From: Neptuniibacter halophilus
GTDB lineage: Bacteria > Pseudomonadota > Gammaproteobacteria > Pseudomonadales > Balneatricaceae
Direction: 5' to 3'
DNA: 64,000 nt
Assembly (NCBI RefSeq): GCF_030295765.1
Contig: NZ_AP027292.1
Coordinates: 2,232,001-2,296,000, forward strand
Shown: positions 29,638 to 38,477 of the stretch, piece after piece
How positions within the stretch are numbered: position 1 is the stretch's first letter
Layout of the letters: every line of letters begins with the position of its first letter
Notes under the pieces: model-generated
The model's database searches: none
What the model saw: only the letters and a program-made list of their open reading frames with translations
Told to the model about the DNA's origin: nothing
Program-made: the position numbers and the translations under genes

Positions 29638-31821
29638 ATGTTTCACCGGATATTTAAATTTCTGACCGTTAGACCGTTCGCGTTTTCTGCGATGGTGTTC
29701 GGTTTTATTCTGGTGATATCGGCACTGTTTATCAGCCATGAACTGGAACGTAACAAGCAGGAAGTAAAGTATCAGGCGTTTGTAAATCTTCTGACGCTGG
29801 GGGCGCGCCTTGAAGGCGAGATTAATGCCCATCTGGTTGTATTACGCGGCCTGCGCGCCGAAATTGCGATTAATACAGATATCACCCAATATGAGTTTGA
29901 GCAGTTAGTGACTGAATATCTGCGTACTCAGCTCAGTATCCGGCATATCGCCCTGGCCCCCAATCTGATCATCTCCAGTATCCATCCGTTACAAGGTAAT
30001 GAAGCGGCCCTCGGGCTGGATTATCGTAGTGTGCCTGAGCAGTTCAGCAGTGTGATGAAATCCGTCGAGTTGAATGAAATTCTGCTCTCTGGTCCGGTCA
30101 ATCTGGTACAGGGCGGAACCGGGTTGATTGCCCGTGTGCCGGTTTTTCTGGGGCATTCGCAGGATAACCTCTGGGGCATTATTGCGGCGGTCATTGATGA
30201 TGTGGATCTGCTGCAGCGCGCCGGTGTAGACAGCCATCTGTGGGGACTGGATATCGCCATCCGCGGTAAAGATGGTCAGGGAGCTGAAGGCGACGTTTTT
30301 TATGGATCACCCGAGGTGTTTAATGATGAAGCGGTGAGTGTGGATGTGATTCTTCCTGCCGGTCGCTGGCAGTTAGCGGCGAATGCCAGAAACGGTTGGC
30401 GGGCAACACCCCGGCAGCTTTTTTTCTTCTGGTTTGTTGGCTTTCTGGTTAGCCTTGCAACCTCGATGGCCACCTACCTGATCGCAAGCAACTACCGGGA
30501 GAAAGTCCTGGCGATCGAAACCGCCAACTACCGCGCCAATTATGATGTGCTGACCGGTTTATCTAATCGATATCATTTTGGCCAGCGCCTGAAAGCCCTG
30601 ATTATGGAACACCAGCGGAATCAGCACCATTTTGCGTTGTTCTTTATCGATCTGGATTACTTCAAAGAGGTTAACGATAACTGGGGCCACAGTGTCGGTG
30701 ATGAGCTGCTGCGGTTGTTTTCAGCGCGCATGAGCAAAATTGTCCGCAGTGATGACTTGCTGGCCCGGCTGGCAGGTGATGAGTTTGTGATTGTTCTGCG
30801 TGATCTCGAATCAGCGACACAGGCAGAGCTGCTGGCGGAAAAACTGCAACTGGAACTCGGAGAACCCTATCTGATTGAGGGACAGTATCTGTCTGTGACT
30901 CACAGTCTGGGCATTGCTATGTACCCGGATGATGGTGCCGATATGGAGAGCCTGCTGCAGAATGCGGATCGGGCGATGTATGAGGCTAAGCGCGCAGGTA
31001 AGAACCGGATCTTTTTCTTTAACGAAGACCTCAGTCAGGAAGTGAAGCGCCATGTTCAGGTGCATAACGAGATTCTTGACGGGTTGCGTCGGGGGCAGTT
31101 TGAACTGTATCTGCAACCGATTATGGGGCTGGATGATAATTCGGTGCAGAAGTGCGAAGCACTGGTACGATGGAATCACCCACAGCGGGGTCTGGTCTCT
31201 CCGGGCGAATTTATTGCGGTTGCTGAACAGACCGGGGCGATCCGTGCACTGGGTGAGTGGATTCTGGATGAAGCCTGTCATCTGGCCACTCGCTTTGAGG
31301 ATATGGGGATCGATATTCAGATTTCGGTTAACCGTTCTGTCGCCGAGTTCTACCCCAAAGACGTTGTCGAACGCTGGATGCAGATTCTCGGTCAGCATGG
31401 GGTGGCCCGGGATAAGATTGTGTTTGAAATTACCGAGTCCCTGCTGATGGAAGGGGGCGACAGTCAGTTGGAAAAAATTCAGGCACTGCGCGATCAGGGG
31501 ATAGCCTTCTCGATTGACGACTTTGGTACCGGCTATTCGGCAATTAACTATCTGCGCCACTACCCGGTGGAGTACCTGAAGATCGATCGCAGCTTTGTGA
31601 CCGACCTGCTGGTGGACGAACAGGACCGGACACTGGTGGAGGTGATAATCAAAATGGGCCAGACCCTGGGGATCAAAGTGATCGCCGAAGGGGTAGAAGA
31701 TCAGGAGCAACTGGATGTGCTGATCGCCTATGGTTGTGACTATGGGCAGGGCTATTATCTGGGCCGGCCTGAACCTTTTGATCAGTTTGTTGAAGGCTTG
31801 CGCCAGCGAACTTCTGCGTAA
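29638..31821 (+). CDS. Membrane CHASE-GGDEF-EAL cyclic-di-GMP protein
   Basis: About 727 residues from ATG 29638; the 25 codons before it are Cys-rich and unlike the family. A first membrane helix is at about 18-38, a periplasmic CHASE sensor at 60-250 (ISSIHPLQGNEAALGLDYR), a second helix at 262-285, GGDEF at about 310-470 and EAL at 485-725. The GGDEF loop reads AGDEF, and RSDD five residues before it forms an inhibitory I-site. The EAL half keeps CEALVRW, NRSVAEF, EITESLL, DDFGTGYS, KIDRSF and GVED. It may therefore both make and break cyclic-di-GMP. It stands alone between two transcription units. Confidence 0.92.
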   Translation: MFHRIFKFLTVRPFAFSAMVFGFILVISALFISHELERNKQEVKYQAFVNLLTLGARLEGEINAHLVVLRGLRAEIAINTDITQYEFEQLVTEYLRTQLSIRHIALAPNLIISSIHPLQGNEAALGLDYRSVPEQFSSVMKSVELNEILLSGPVNLVQGGTGLIARVPVFLGHSQDNLWGIIAAVIDDVDLLQRAGVDSHLWGLDIAIRGKDGQGAEGDVFYGSPEVFNDEAVSVDVILPAGRWQLAANARNGWRATPRQLFFFWFVGFLVSLATSMATYLIASNYREKVLAIETANYRANYDVLTGLSNRYHFGQRLKALIMEHQRNQHHFALFFIDLDYFKEVNDNWGHSVGDELLRLFSARMSKIVRSDDLLARLAGDEFVIVLRDLESATQAELLAEKLQLELGEPYLIEGQYLSVTHSLGIAMYPDDGADMESLLQNADRAMYEAKRAGKNRIFFFNEDLSQEVKRHVQVHNEILDGLRRGQFELYLQPIMGLDDNSVQKCEALVRWNHPQRGLVSPGEFIAVAEQTGAIRALGEWILDEACHLATRFEDMGIDIQISVNRSVAEFYPKDVVERWMQILGQHGVARDKIVFEITESLLMEGGDSQLEKIQALRDQGIAFSIDDFGTGYSAINYLRHYPVEYLKIDRSFVTDLLVDEQDRTLVEVIIKMGQTLGIKVIAEGVEDQEQLDVLIAYGCDYGQGYYLGRPEPFDQFVEGLRQRTSA

Positions 31822-31937
31822 TAGCTAGAAGCTATCAGGCTATTGGTTATTTATAATTTTTCATGTTTTTTTCTCTTGGATATAGTGATCGCAACAGGTC
31901 AGGGAGAGCTGGCCGATCCACTTAAGAGGAACAGAGC

Positions 31938-32672
31938 ATGTTGCAGAACCGTGAAGGCCAGAACGTCCCCCAGGTTACTTTTCGCACCCGTCAGGGGAAT
32001 GATTGGGTCGATCTGACCAGTCAGGAACTGTTTAGTGGCAAAAACGTTATTGTTTTCGCCCTCCCCGGAGCATTTACACCAACCTGCTCCAGCACTCACC
32101 TGCCGCGTTACAACGAGCTGGCACCGGTATTTGCCGAAAACGGCATCGATGAGATCATCTGCCTGTCAGTCAATGATGCCTTTGTGATGAACGCCTGGGC
32201 AGAGAATCAGCACGCCGACAATGTGCGCTTTATTCCGGATGGCAACGGCGAATTCAGCGCGGGTATGGGTATGCTGGTAGATAAGGCGGAGCTGGGATTT
32301 GGTAAGCGAAGCTGGCGTTATTCCATGCTGGTGCGTGATGGTGTGATCGATAAGATGTTTATCGAACCGGATCTGCCGGGCGATCCGTTCCAGGTGTCTG
32401 ATGCAGATACCATGCTCAACTACATCAACTGTGAAGCGGTACTGCCAAAGCGGGTTACTATTCTGAGCAAACCGGGTTGCCCGCACTGCACCCGTGCTAA
32501 ACAGGTGCTGACCGCTAACGGATACCGTTTTGAAGAGATCGAACTGGGCAGTGGAGGTGTCAGCTTCAGTACACTGCAGGCGGTTACCGGTCGCGGTACA
32601 ACGCCACAGATTTTTGTGGACGGAAATCTAATCGGCGGAGCCGATGAACTGGAGGCCTGGGTGCAGGGCTAA
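31938..32672 (+). CDS. Peroxiredoxin-glutaredoxin fusion (hybrid Prx5)
   Basis: A 244-residue cytoplasmic peroxidase that reduces peroxides with glutathione. The Prx5-like domain (1-160) has its peroxidatic Cys in GAFTPTCSSTHLPRY (Cys50). The glutaredoxin domain (about 172-244) has the CPHC redox motif in KPGCPHCTRAKQ and GRGTTPQIFVDGNLIGG. Such fusions are known in gammaproteobacteria such as Haemophilus and Vibrio. The gene is single, with ribosome site AAGAGGAAC and a bidirectional terminator behind it. No oxyR is adjacent. Confidence 0.94.
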   Translation: MLQNREGQNVPQVTFRTRQGNDWVDLTSQELFSGKNVIVFALPGAFTPTCSSTHLPRYNELAPVFAENGIDEIICLSVNDAFVMNAWAENQHADNVRFIPDGNGEFSAGMGMLVDKAELGFGKRSWRYSMLVRDGVIDKMFIEPDLPGDPFQVSDADTMLNYINCEAVLPKRVTILSKPGCPHCTRAKQVLTANGYRFEEIELGSGGVSFSTLQAVTGRGTTPQIFVDGNLIGGADELEAWVQG

Positions 32673-32693
32673 CCCTAACCCCGGAACCTTAAA

Positions 32694-32723
32694 AAAAACG
32701 CACCTCTCTGAAGGTGCGTTTTT
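32694..32723. terminator. Bidirectional terminator
   Basis: AAAAACGCACCT (32694-32705) pairs with AGGTGCGTTTTT (32712-32723). It has A and T runs on both sides and lies between two convergent genes. Confidence 0.93.
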
Positions 32724-32743
32724 CATCAGGTGCGCTTCATGGT

Positions 32744-33580
32744 TCAGTCTTTGAGGCGCAGGCCACCCGGTTCCTGAGTGATCTGCCCCTGTTTCAGCAG
32801 CTTGCCGACCGCCATTTTGAACGCTTTTTTACTGATTCCGAACAGTTTAAAAATCGTATCCGGGGACGACTTATCATTCACGGTGATAAATCCGTCCTGC
32901 TCTTTCAGCATGGCCAGAATCGCCCCTGCCGTGTCCACCACTTTGGCATAGCCCGGTTTTTGCAGTGAGAGGTTAATCTTGCCGTCTTCACGTACCTCTT
33001 TGATGTAGCCGGTCATCTTCTGGCCGGGATAAACAGTACGCAACAGATCGCTGCGGAACAGCATCCCCCAGTGAGTGTGGTTTACTATCGCTTTCTGCCC
33101 CAGATCGGTCCGGTTGGCGATCACCAGCTGGACCTCATCACCCACCTGATAACGTGGTGTGCTCTGATCGAGAAATTTATCGATTTTAGTGGATGCTACA
33201 ATCCGGTTGGTGTGCTGATCCAGATAGAGTCGCACCAGATAGCGTTTACCGACTTCCACCGGCCGCTGGCGCTGTTCACTGTAGGGCAACAGTACGTCTT
33301 TTGGCAGTCCCCAGTCGAGGAAAGCGCCCACTTTGTTGACCTCCGAAACCTGCAGCATGACAAACTCGCCGACAATCGCCTTGGGCTTCTCGGTGGTCGC
33401 AATCAGATAGTCATCCGTATCCAGATAGATGAACACGCGGATGGAATCACCCGGTTTCAGGTCCTCAGGACAGTATTTCTTCGGCAGCAGAATCTCGCCG
33501 AGCTCTCCGGCATCAAGATAGACGCCAAAATCTTTCTGTTTCAGGACGGTCAGGGTGTTGTACTTGCCGATTTCGGCCAT
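32744..33580 (-). CDS. CvfB family S1-like RNA-binding protein
   Basis: A 278-residue protein made of S1-like beta-barrel repeats and a C-terminal winged helix, as in CvfB/YitL. It begins with MAEIGKYNTLTVLKQKDFGVYLD. A second S1 repeat is near 65-130 (VNKVGAFLDWGLPKDVLLPYSE), a third near 140-215 (GMLFRSDLLRTVYPGQKMTGYIKEV), and the end FKLFGISKKAFKMAVGKLLKQGQI is the winged helix. It is sometimes annotated as a GntR regulator, but RNA binding is more likely. Its exact role in this group is not known to me. Confidence 0.88.
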   Translation of the reverse strand: MAEIGKYNTLTVLKQKDFGVYLDAGELGEILLPKKYCPEDLKPGDSIRVFIYLDTDDYLIATTEKPKAIVGEFVMLQVSEVNKVGAFLDWGLPKDVLLPYSEQRQRPVEVGKRYLVRLYLDQHTNRIVASTKIDKFLDQSTPRYQVGDEVQLVIANRTDLGQKAIVNHTHWGMLFRSDLLRTVYPGQKMTGYIKEVREDGKINLSLQKPGYAKVVDTAGAILAMLKEQDGFITVNDKSSPDTIFKLFGISKKAFKMAVGKLLKQGQITQEPGGLRLKD

Positions 33581-33661
33581 GCGGGAACCTGCAACTGTTG
33601 GTGTGGAAGTGATTAGCTGCCTATTATCTTAGTCCAGGCGCCAAGATAAAAGGGCGAAAAT

Positions 33662-33689
33662 AAAAAAGCCTTCTCCGGAGAGAAGGCTT
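33662..33689 (-). terminator. Rho-independent terminator of the DUF1302-DUF1329 operon
   Basis: AAGCCTTCTC (33666-33675) pairs with GAGAAGGCTT (33680-33689) around CGGA. The T-run is on the minus strand (33662-33667). Confidence 0.92.
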
Positions 33690-33717
33690 ACACCTAAGCT
33701 TGCTGGATCAGGTGTGG

Positions 33718-35061
33718 TTATTTACCCAGTCGACGGATCGCCTGCGGAGTAAAATCTTTGTGCTTGAAGCGCTGGGTGAAGTCGAAACCGTCACCCTCCT
33801 CGTTGGTCAGGCTGCCGACCAGATAGCGACCGGACTGCAGATCGTACAGAGCTTCGGCGGTCAGCCACGGCACGTTTACATCCCGGTACTGGAACTGGTG
33901 AGCTTCACCGACGCGCCACAACTCGCCACGACCATCGTAGTGATCGACCACAGCAATCTGCCAGCTATCTTCATCGATATAGAAGGTGCGCTTGGCATAA
34001 ATGTGGCGCTCGCCCTCTTTCAGTGTTGCTTCTACCTTCCAGACCCGGTGCAGTTCGTAGCGGGTCAGTTCCGGGCTCATATGGCCGGGCTTGAGGATAT
34101 CCTCATAAGTCAGGCCGCGATCAGCCAGCTTGTAGCTGTTATAAGGGATATATAGTTCCTGCTTGCCGACCAGTTCCCAGTTGTACCGATCCGGTGCGCC
34201 ATTGAACAGATCCAGATTGTCGGTGGTCCGCTGACCATCACTGGCGGTACCCGGTGCATCGTAGGCGATCTGTGGGGCACGGCGAACACGACGCTGACCG
34301 GCGTTGTATGTCCAGGCCTGACGCGGCTGCGTGATCTGGTTCATGGTTTCATGAACCAGCAGCACATTACCGGTCAGTCGGGCCGGCGCTTCAACCTGCT
34401 GTACAAAGTAGAACAGGATGTTCGCGTCTTTCTTTGGATCTGCTCCGCCTTCCAGAGAGGTCGGCCAGGACATTTTTTCATTGATCTTCACCGGGGTGAA
34501 GCTGCCATTCGCCTGAACCGGAACCTGAACAAAGGTCCGTTCCAGTGCGCCGCCACGATAGCGGGTCATATGGTTCCAGATCACCTCAAGACCGTTTTCC
34601 GGCACCGGGAAAGGCACGGCGGTAGTGAAGTTCTGCAAACCGTTGCCACCATCGGTCAGGTTCGCCTGAGTGGCATTGGTTTTAGCTGCTGCATAAACCT
34701 CGGCAGGCAGCGCTGCAGTACGATGGGTCGGATAGACCGGGATGGAATAGGTATCTGCATACTTATTCAGCATCGCGAGCTGGCCGGGTGTCAGTTTGTC
34801 TTTATACTGATCCGCATTGGCGGCAGTAATTGTAAACAGGGGCTTTTCATCAGCAAACGGGTTGCTGTAGCGATCAGTCGACGTCGCCAGACCGCCATCC
34901 CATGCGGGGATGGTGCCCTCAGCATTAGCCGCTTTCTCCGCGCCAATCGGGGTTAATTCGCTACCCAGTTTAGAAGCCATTTCTGCCGAAGTTGCTGCAT
35001 AGAGTGCAGAAGAGGACATCAGAATGGCCGTGCTCAGCAGCAGTTTTTTCGTATTAAACAT
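33718..35061 (-). CDS. DUF1329 family exported protein
   Basis: A 447-residue protein with a signal peptide (residues 1-22, cut after LYA). DUF1329 has a LolA/LolB-like beta half-barrel fold that could hold a lipid. Conserved segments seen are IPAWDGGLA near residue 50, YNAGQRRVRRAPQIAYDAPG near 245 and RYELHRVWKVEATLKEG near 335. It follows the DUF1302 gene after 30 bases and is its usual partner. The pair is thought to handle hydrophobic compounds or lipids in the envelope, often with an MMPL transporter, which is absent here. The substrate is unknown. Confidence 0.9.
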   Translation of the reverse strand: MFNTKKLLLSTAILMSSSALYAATSAEMASKLGSELTPIGAEKAANAEGTIPAWDGGLATSTDRYSNPFADEKPLFTITAANADQYKDKLTPGQLAMLNKYADTYSIPVYPTHRTAALPAEVYAAAKTNATQANLTDGGNGLQNFTTAVPFPVPENGLEVIWNHMTRYRGGALERTFVQVPVQANGSFTPVKINEKMSWPTSLEGGADPKKDANILFYFVQQVEAPARLTGNVLLVHETMNQITQPRQAWTYNAGQRRVRRAPQIAYDAPGTASDGQRTTDNLDLFNGAPDRYNWELVGKQELYIPYNSYKLADRGLTYEDILKPGHMSPELTRYELHRVWKVEATLKEGERHIYAKRTFYIDEDSWQIAVVDHYDGRGELWRVGEAHQFQYRDVNVPWLTAEALYDLQSGRYLVGSLTNEEGDGFDFTQRFKHKDFTPQAIRRLGK

Positions 35062-35091
35062 GAATCTGTTCTCCGTACCTACGACTGTTTC

Positions 35092-36918
35092 TCAGAAAGA
35101 AACAGATGCGCTGAGTGAAATAAAGTCACGGTCTTCAAGCTCATTGTAATCACCACCGAAGTAGTCGGTATAGGAGAGCTGAACCGAGTATTTATTAAGG
35201 TAATCAGCGGTCAGGCTGAGGCCCAGTGTTTTTTCACCCTCACGGAATGCTGCGCCGGGGGCCGGGCCGTAACCCTCAATACCATGCTTGAAGCTGATCT
35301 GAGGTGTCAGGTTAACGCCGGCGAAAGCATCCGGGTAATTCAGGCTGGCCCGGAGCACGTAGCCATAGGAGTCCTGAGTCACAAAGCCCTCGTTATCACC
35401 CGCCGCATAGCCAAAGGAGCCGTGGCGGCCAAATTTCAGGGCATCCGGGCTCTCGTCCAGGCTATGTACATGGGTCCAGCCAAATTCACCGATCAGGGCC
35501 AGTCGACTTGCGCCTAATACCTGATCATGGAAACTCACCAGACTGGTCTGGAGCTGAGTGACGTCAAAGGTCTGATAACCTGCAACCTCACTGCCCGGTG
35601 CGGCACCACTGCTGGTGGCATTCTGGATGTAGCTGTCCAGACTTGCGTTACCGGTTGCGCCGGCTGTCAGGATGCCTGCAATCAGAGAGGTACCGTTGAT
35701 CTGCATAGGTACGTCGGTTTTGTGGCTGATCTCACCGGACCATGCGATCTCACCAATGTTGGTGTTAAAGCTCAGGCCGAGCATCTTGATATCTTCAGGG
35801 TATTCAACGAAGTATCGTGAGCCTAAGGTAGCAGGTAACCCCATGAACGCGCCGAGGTCGTAGATGCCGCTGGCGATTGGCAGGCGGCTGTGATACTTAG
35901 CTGCGTATAAACCAAATTCAGTGTTATTCAGCTCCTCCGCAAAGTAGCGGAAAGCGATACCGAACTGGCCATCATCATCGGCTTCACGCCGGCCATCCGC
36001 ATCCCGGTAAACAACCGGGTCCTGTCCTCCGAGGGCCAGGGGCTGGTTAAAATAAGTGGAGTCATCGAGTGTGCCCAGAGCGCCTGTGCCAATACGGATA
36101 CCATTACAGCCTTCTGCGACGAAATCATTGGTCGAGAAGTAGGTACCACAGCCGTCAATCGCAGTGGGTTCCCATTCAATCTGGTAGAAACCTTCGACAC
36201 TGAGGTTGTCGGTGACGCCGAGGGAGGCGAAAGCCATATTAACAGGCAGCAGCCCCTCTTTGACTTCCGCGCCAGCCCGGCGGAAAGCATTAACATCAAA
36301 TGGGTTGATTGCGTTAAGGCCGCCCTGAATAAAGGTGCTCTCACCCCAGTTCACGACCTGACGGCCCACTCGGACATCCAGTGGGTTCTCGCCTAAATCG
36401 AACGCGCCGTAAAAATATGCGTCCAGAATTTCGATGCCGGAGAATTTTGCGTAATCGTTAAAACCGGAATCATCCAGTTCTGCACCCGGTACATAGCCAT
36501 TCGCGGTATGACCGTGTGCTCTGGAACCGGTTTCCAGCTCCGCATCGTACCAGTATTTGGCGCGGGTGAAGAAACCTACATTCTCATAGCTCAGTTCCAG
36601 GTCATGTACGCCTTTGATGATCTGAGAGAAGGTTTCTCCCTGTTCAAAGTTTTGAGTGGAATCGTCGTAGCTTCCTGCGCCTTTGCTGGTGCCGCCGTTA
36701 GCCGGAGCGATAAGGTCAGATGATGGTTCATCCATCCGCCAGCTTGCACCAACGGAGATCTGCGAATCAAAGCGACCTTCAATTTCACCAAGGTTAAATT
36801 CAACGGCCTGTACCTGGGTGGTTCCCAGGGCGCAGCCAATCAACAGAGGAAGTAGCCGGGGGTTAAGTGCCGGCACGGGTTTTTTGCTGCAGCGCAAAAA
36901 CCGTTTTTTTATTGCCAT
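35092..36918 (-). CDS. DUF1302 family outer-membrane protein
   Basis: A beta-rich outer-membrane-type protein of about 608 residues with a signal peptide ending at VQA. I use ATG 36918 because AGGTGA lies five bases upstream; GTG 36927 is the alternative. Typical DUF1302 segments are SQISVGASWRMDEPSSDL after the signal, RVGRQVVNWGEST near 190 and INPFDVNAFRRAGAEVKEGL near 210. The C-terminus ends DFISLSASVSF, with Phe last, as in beta-barrel proteins. The leader has AATAACAA (36934-36941, minus strand). It is divergent from an AraC regulator, which probably controls it, and co-transcribed with the DUF1329 gene. Confidence 0.9.
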   Translation of the reverse strand: MAIKKRFLRCSKKPVPALNPRLLPLLIGCALGTTQVQAVEFNLGEIEGRFDSQISVGASWRMDEPSSDLIAPANGGTSKGAGSYDDSTQNFEQGETFSQIIKGVHDLELSYENVGFFTRAKYWYDAELETGSRAHGHTANGYVPGAELDDSGFNDYAKFSGIEILDAYFYGAFDLGENPLDVRVGRQVVNWGESTFIQGGLNAINPFDVNAFRRAGAEVKEGLLPVNMAFASLGVTDNLSVEGFYQIEWEPTAIDGCGTYFSTNDFVAEGCNGIRIGTGALGTLDDSTYFNQPLALGGQDPVVYRDADGRREADDDGQFGIAFRYFAEELNNTEFGLYAAKYHSRLPIASGIYDLGAFMGLPATLGSRYFVEYPEDIKMLGLSFNTNIGEIAWSGEISHKTDVPMQINGTSLIAGILTAGATGNASLDSYIQNATSSGAAPGSEVAGYQTFDVTQLQTSLVSFHDQVLGASRLALIGEFGWTHVHSLDESPDALKFGRHGSFGYAAGDNEGFVTQDSYGYVLRASLNYPDAFAGVNLTPQISFKHGIEGYGPAPGAAFREGEKTLGLSLTADYLNKYSVQLSYTDYFGGDYNELEDRDFISLSASVSF

Positions 36919-36941
36919 TTCGTTCACCTAGCGTTGTTATT

Positions 36942-37198
36942 TTTTTAAGTCGCTAAATTTGCAGCTTAGCTTTTATCTGGTTTTTTAATAAATATCTAGT
37001 AATGGTGCTAGCTTGGACAGAATTTTCAAACAAGTAACGGAGTCTATGATTGCCAGCCTAAGGAAATCTCACAATAACAATAGCAGCCAATCTGGATAAC
37101 AAAATTGTTCGCGGGCTTGAAATGCCTGACATATTCGTTCAAGAATAGATAGGGGAAATGCGTTTCATCAAATAAACAAACCATAGGTGGTTATAACA
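36942..37198. promoter_or_regulatory. Divergent control region between the DUF1302 gene and the AraC gene
   Basis: An AT-rich gap of about 260 bases. It holds an inverted repeat CTTGAA (37116-37121) / TTCAAG (37138-37143) spaced 16 bases apart, upstream of the AraC start, and A-rich stretches near 37075. It is the expected place for AraC sites, but I cannot define the operator or the promoters from sequence alone. Confidence 0.4.
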
Positions 37199-38254
37199 AT
37201 GGAGCGTAAAATTACGGTGCCTGCCGGCTATGTTAAACATCTGCTGCAACTGGTGGAGGAGCAGGGGTTTAGTGTTGAACAGCTATTGCACCACGTGGGT
37301 ATCGATCCTGCTGAAATCGGTAGCCAGACCGAGTTTCCGGCGGAAAAATTCGGCATGCTATACCAGCGGATCTACTACATTGCGCAGGATGAATACTTCG
37401 GTCTGCTGAGCGGAGGCAAGGTACCTAATGGTACTTTCCGCATGATGTGTCATTGTCTGATCCACTGCACAACGCTTGAGCGGGCTATCTACCGGGCCAG
37501 TGATTTCCATGAGATCTGCCGCGGTACCAAAATCAAGCCATTTCTGGTGCGTAAAGGGCGCTATGCCAAACTCTCCTTTACCACGACGGACGCTGCCGAA
37601 GTCTCTCTGGAGACGTTGCTGAAGGAGGCCAGTGGCGGCCGAATCCGGACCTCACTGTCGATGTGGCACCATTTTCTTTGCTGGCTGATCGGTAAGCGGC
37701 TGGAGTTGAAAGCGGCGTATTTCACCTTTCCTGAACCGGGGGATGTGGCTCAGTATAAAACCCTGTTCCAGTCTGAAGTGAAATTCGATCAGCATGATAA
37801 CGCGCTGGTTTTTCCGGCACGTTATCTGGATTTTCCTATCGTACAGACGCCGGAAACACTGAAAAGCTTCCTTAAAACCGCGCCGTATCAGCTGATCGTG
37901 ATGGTGGATGATGACACCAGCCTTAAATCCCAGGTGGTGGCACTGATCGGTAAAGACTTCAGCCAGGAACTGCCCAGTGCTGAGGAGGTGGCCTACCGTC
38001 TGCATATGTCGGTATCTACCCTGCGCAGGCGACTGCTGGAAGAGGATACTTCCTATCAGAAGATCAAAGATGAGTGTCGCAAGATGGCTGCGCTCAATTA
38101 TATGAACTCCCCTCAGTTGTCGATCAACGATGTGGCAGGTCTGATGGGGTTCGATGAACCCTCCGCTTTTTTCCGTTCATTCAAAAAATGGACGGGGATG
38201 ACGCCCGGCGAATATCGTCGCAGTGACACCTATTGCCAGCAAATGGGCTCCTGA
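37199..38254 (+). CDS. AraC family transcriptional regulator
   Basis: A 351-residue activator with an N-terminal Arabinose_bd-type sensor domain (PAGYVKHLLQLVEEQGFSVEQLL onward, to about 200) and two C-terminal helix-turn-helix motifs (YRLHMSVSTLRRRL near 265 and INDVAGLMGFDEPSAFFRSFKKWTGMTPGEYR near 310-341). I start it at ATG 37199 with AGGTGG eight bases before; GTG 37187 in frame would add four residues. It is divergent from the DUF1302/DUF1329 operon, the arrangement expected for a local activator. The inducer may be a lipid or hydrophobic compound (inference). Confidence 0.92.
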   Translation: MERKITVPAGYVKHLLQLVEEQGFSVEQLLHHVGIDPAEIGSQTEFPAEKFGMLYQRIYYIAQDEYFGLLSGGKVPNGTFRMMCHCLIHCTTLERAIYRASDFHEICRGTKIKPFLVRKGRYAKLSFTTTDAAEVSLETLLKEASGGRIRTSLSMWHHFLCWLIGKRLELKAAYFTFPEPGDVAQYKTLFQSEVKFDQHDNALVFPARYLDFPIVQTPETLKSFLKTAPYQLIVMVDDDTSLKSQVVALIGKDFSQELPSAEEVAYRLHMSVSTLRRRLLEEDTSYQKIKDECRKMAALNYMNSPQLSINDVAGLMGFDEPSAFFRSFKKWTGMTPGEYRRSDTYCQQMGS

Positions 38255-38284
38255 TCTCTTGGTTTAAGCCCCGGAATATGGGGC

Positions 38285-38473
38285 TTGAATTTATTCTGGT
38301 CTTTTTTGTTAGTTTTTTGTGGCTTTATTGTTATTGCCGTTGGCGTGCCCCGGCGGGAAGATTGGGCTGCATTTCCCCATAATAAGATTAATCGGGCAAC
38401 AGACGATCAGGATCGGCCTGTAAGCCCATTGTTATTGCTACAGAATATGTGGCATGAGCACAGAGTGAGGTGA
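38285..38473 (+). CDS. Possible small membrane protein before ETF-QO
   Basis: A 62-codon frame from TTG 38285: one hydrophobic helix (residues 3-22, LFWSFLLVFCGFIVIAVGV) then a polar tail. It ends four bases before the ETF-QO start, like an operon gene. Against it: the start is TTG, the ribosome site is poor, and it begins next to a GC-rich hairpin (AAGCCCC/GGGGCTT at about 38265-38286) that may end the AraC transcript. It could be a chance frame. Confidence 0.3.
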   Translation: MNLFWSFLLVFCGFIVIAVGVPRREDWAAFPHNKINRATDDQDRPVSPLLLLQNMWHEHRVR

Positions 38474-38477
38474 ACAG

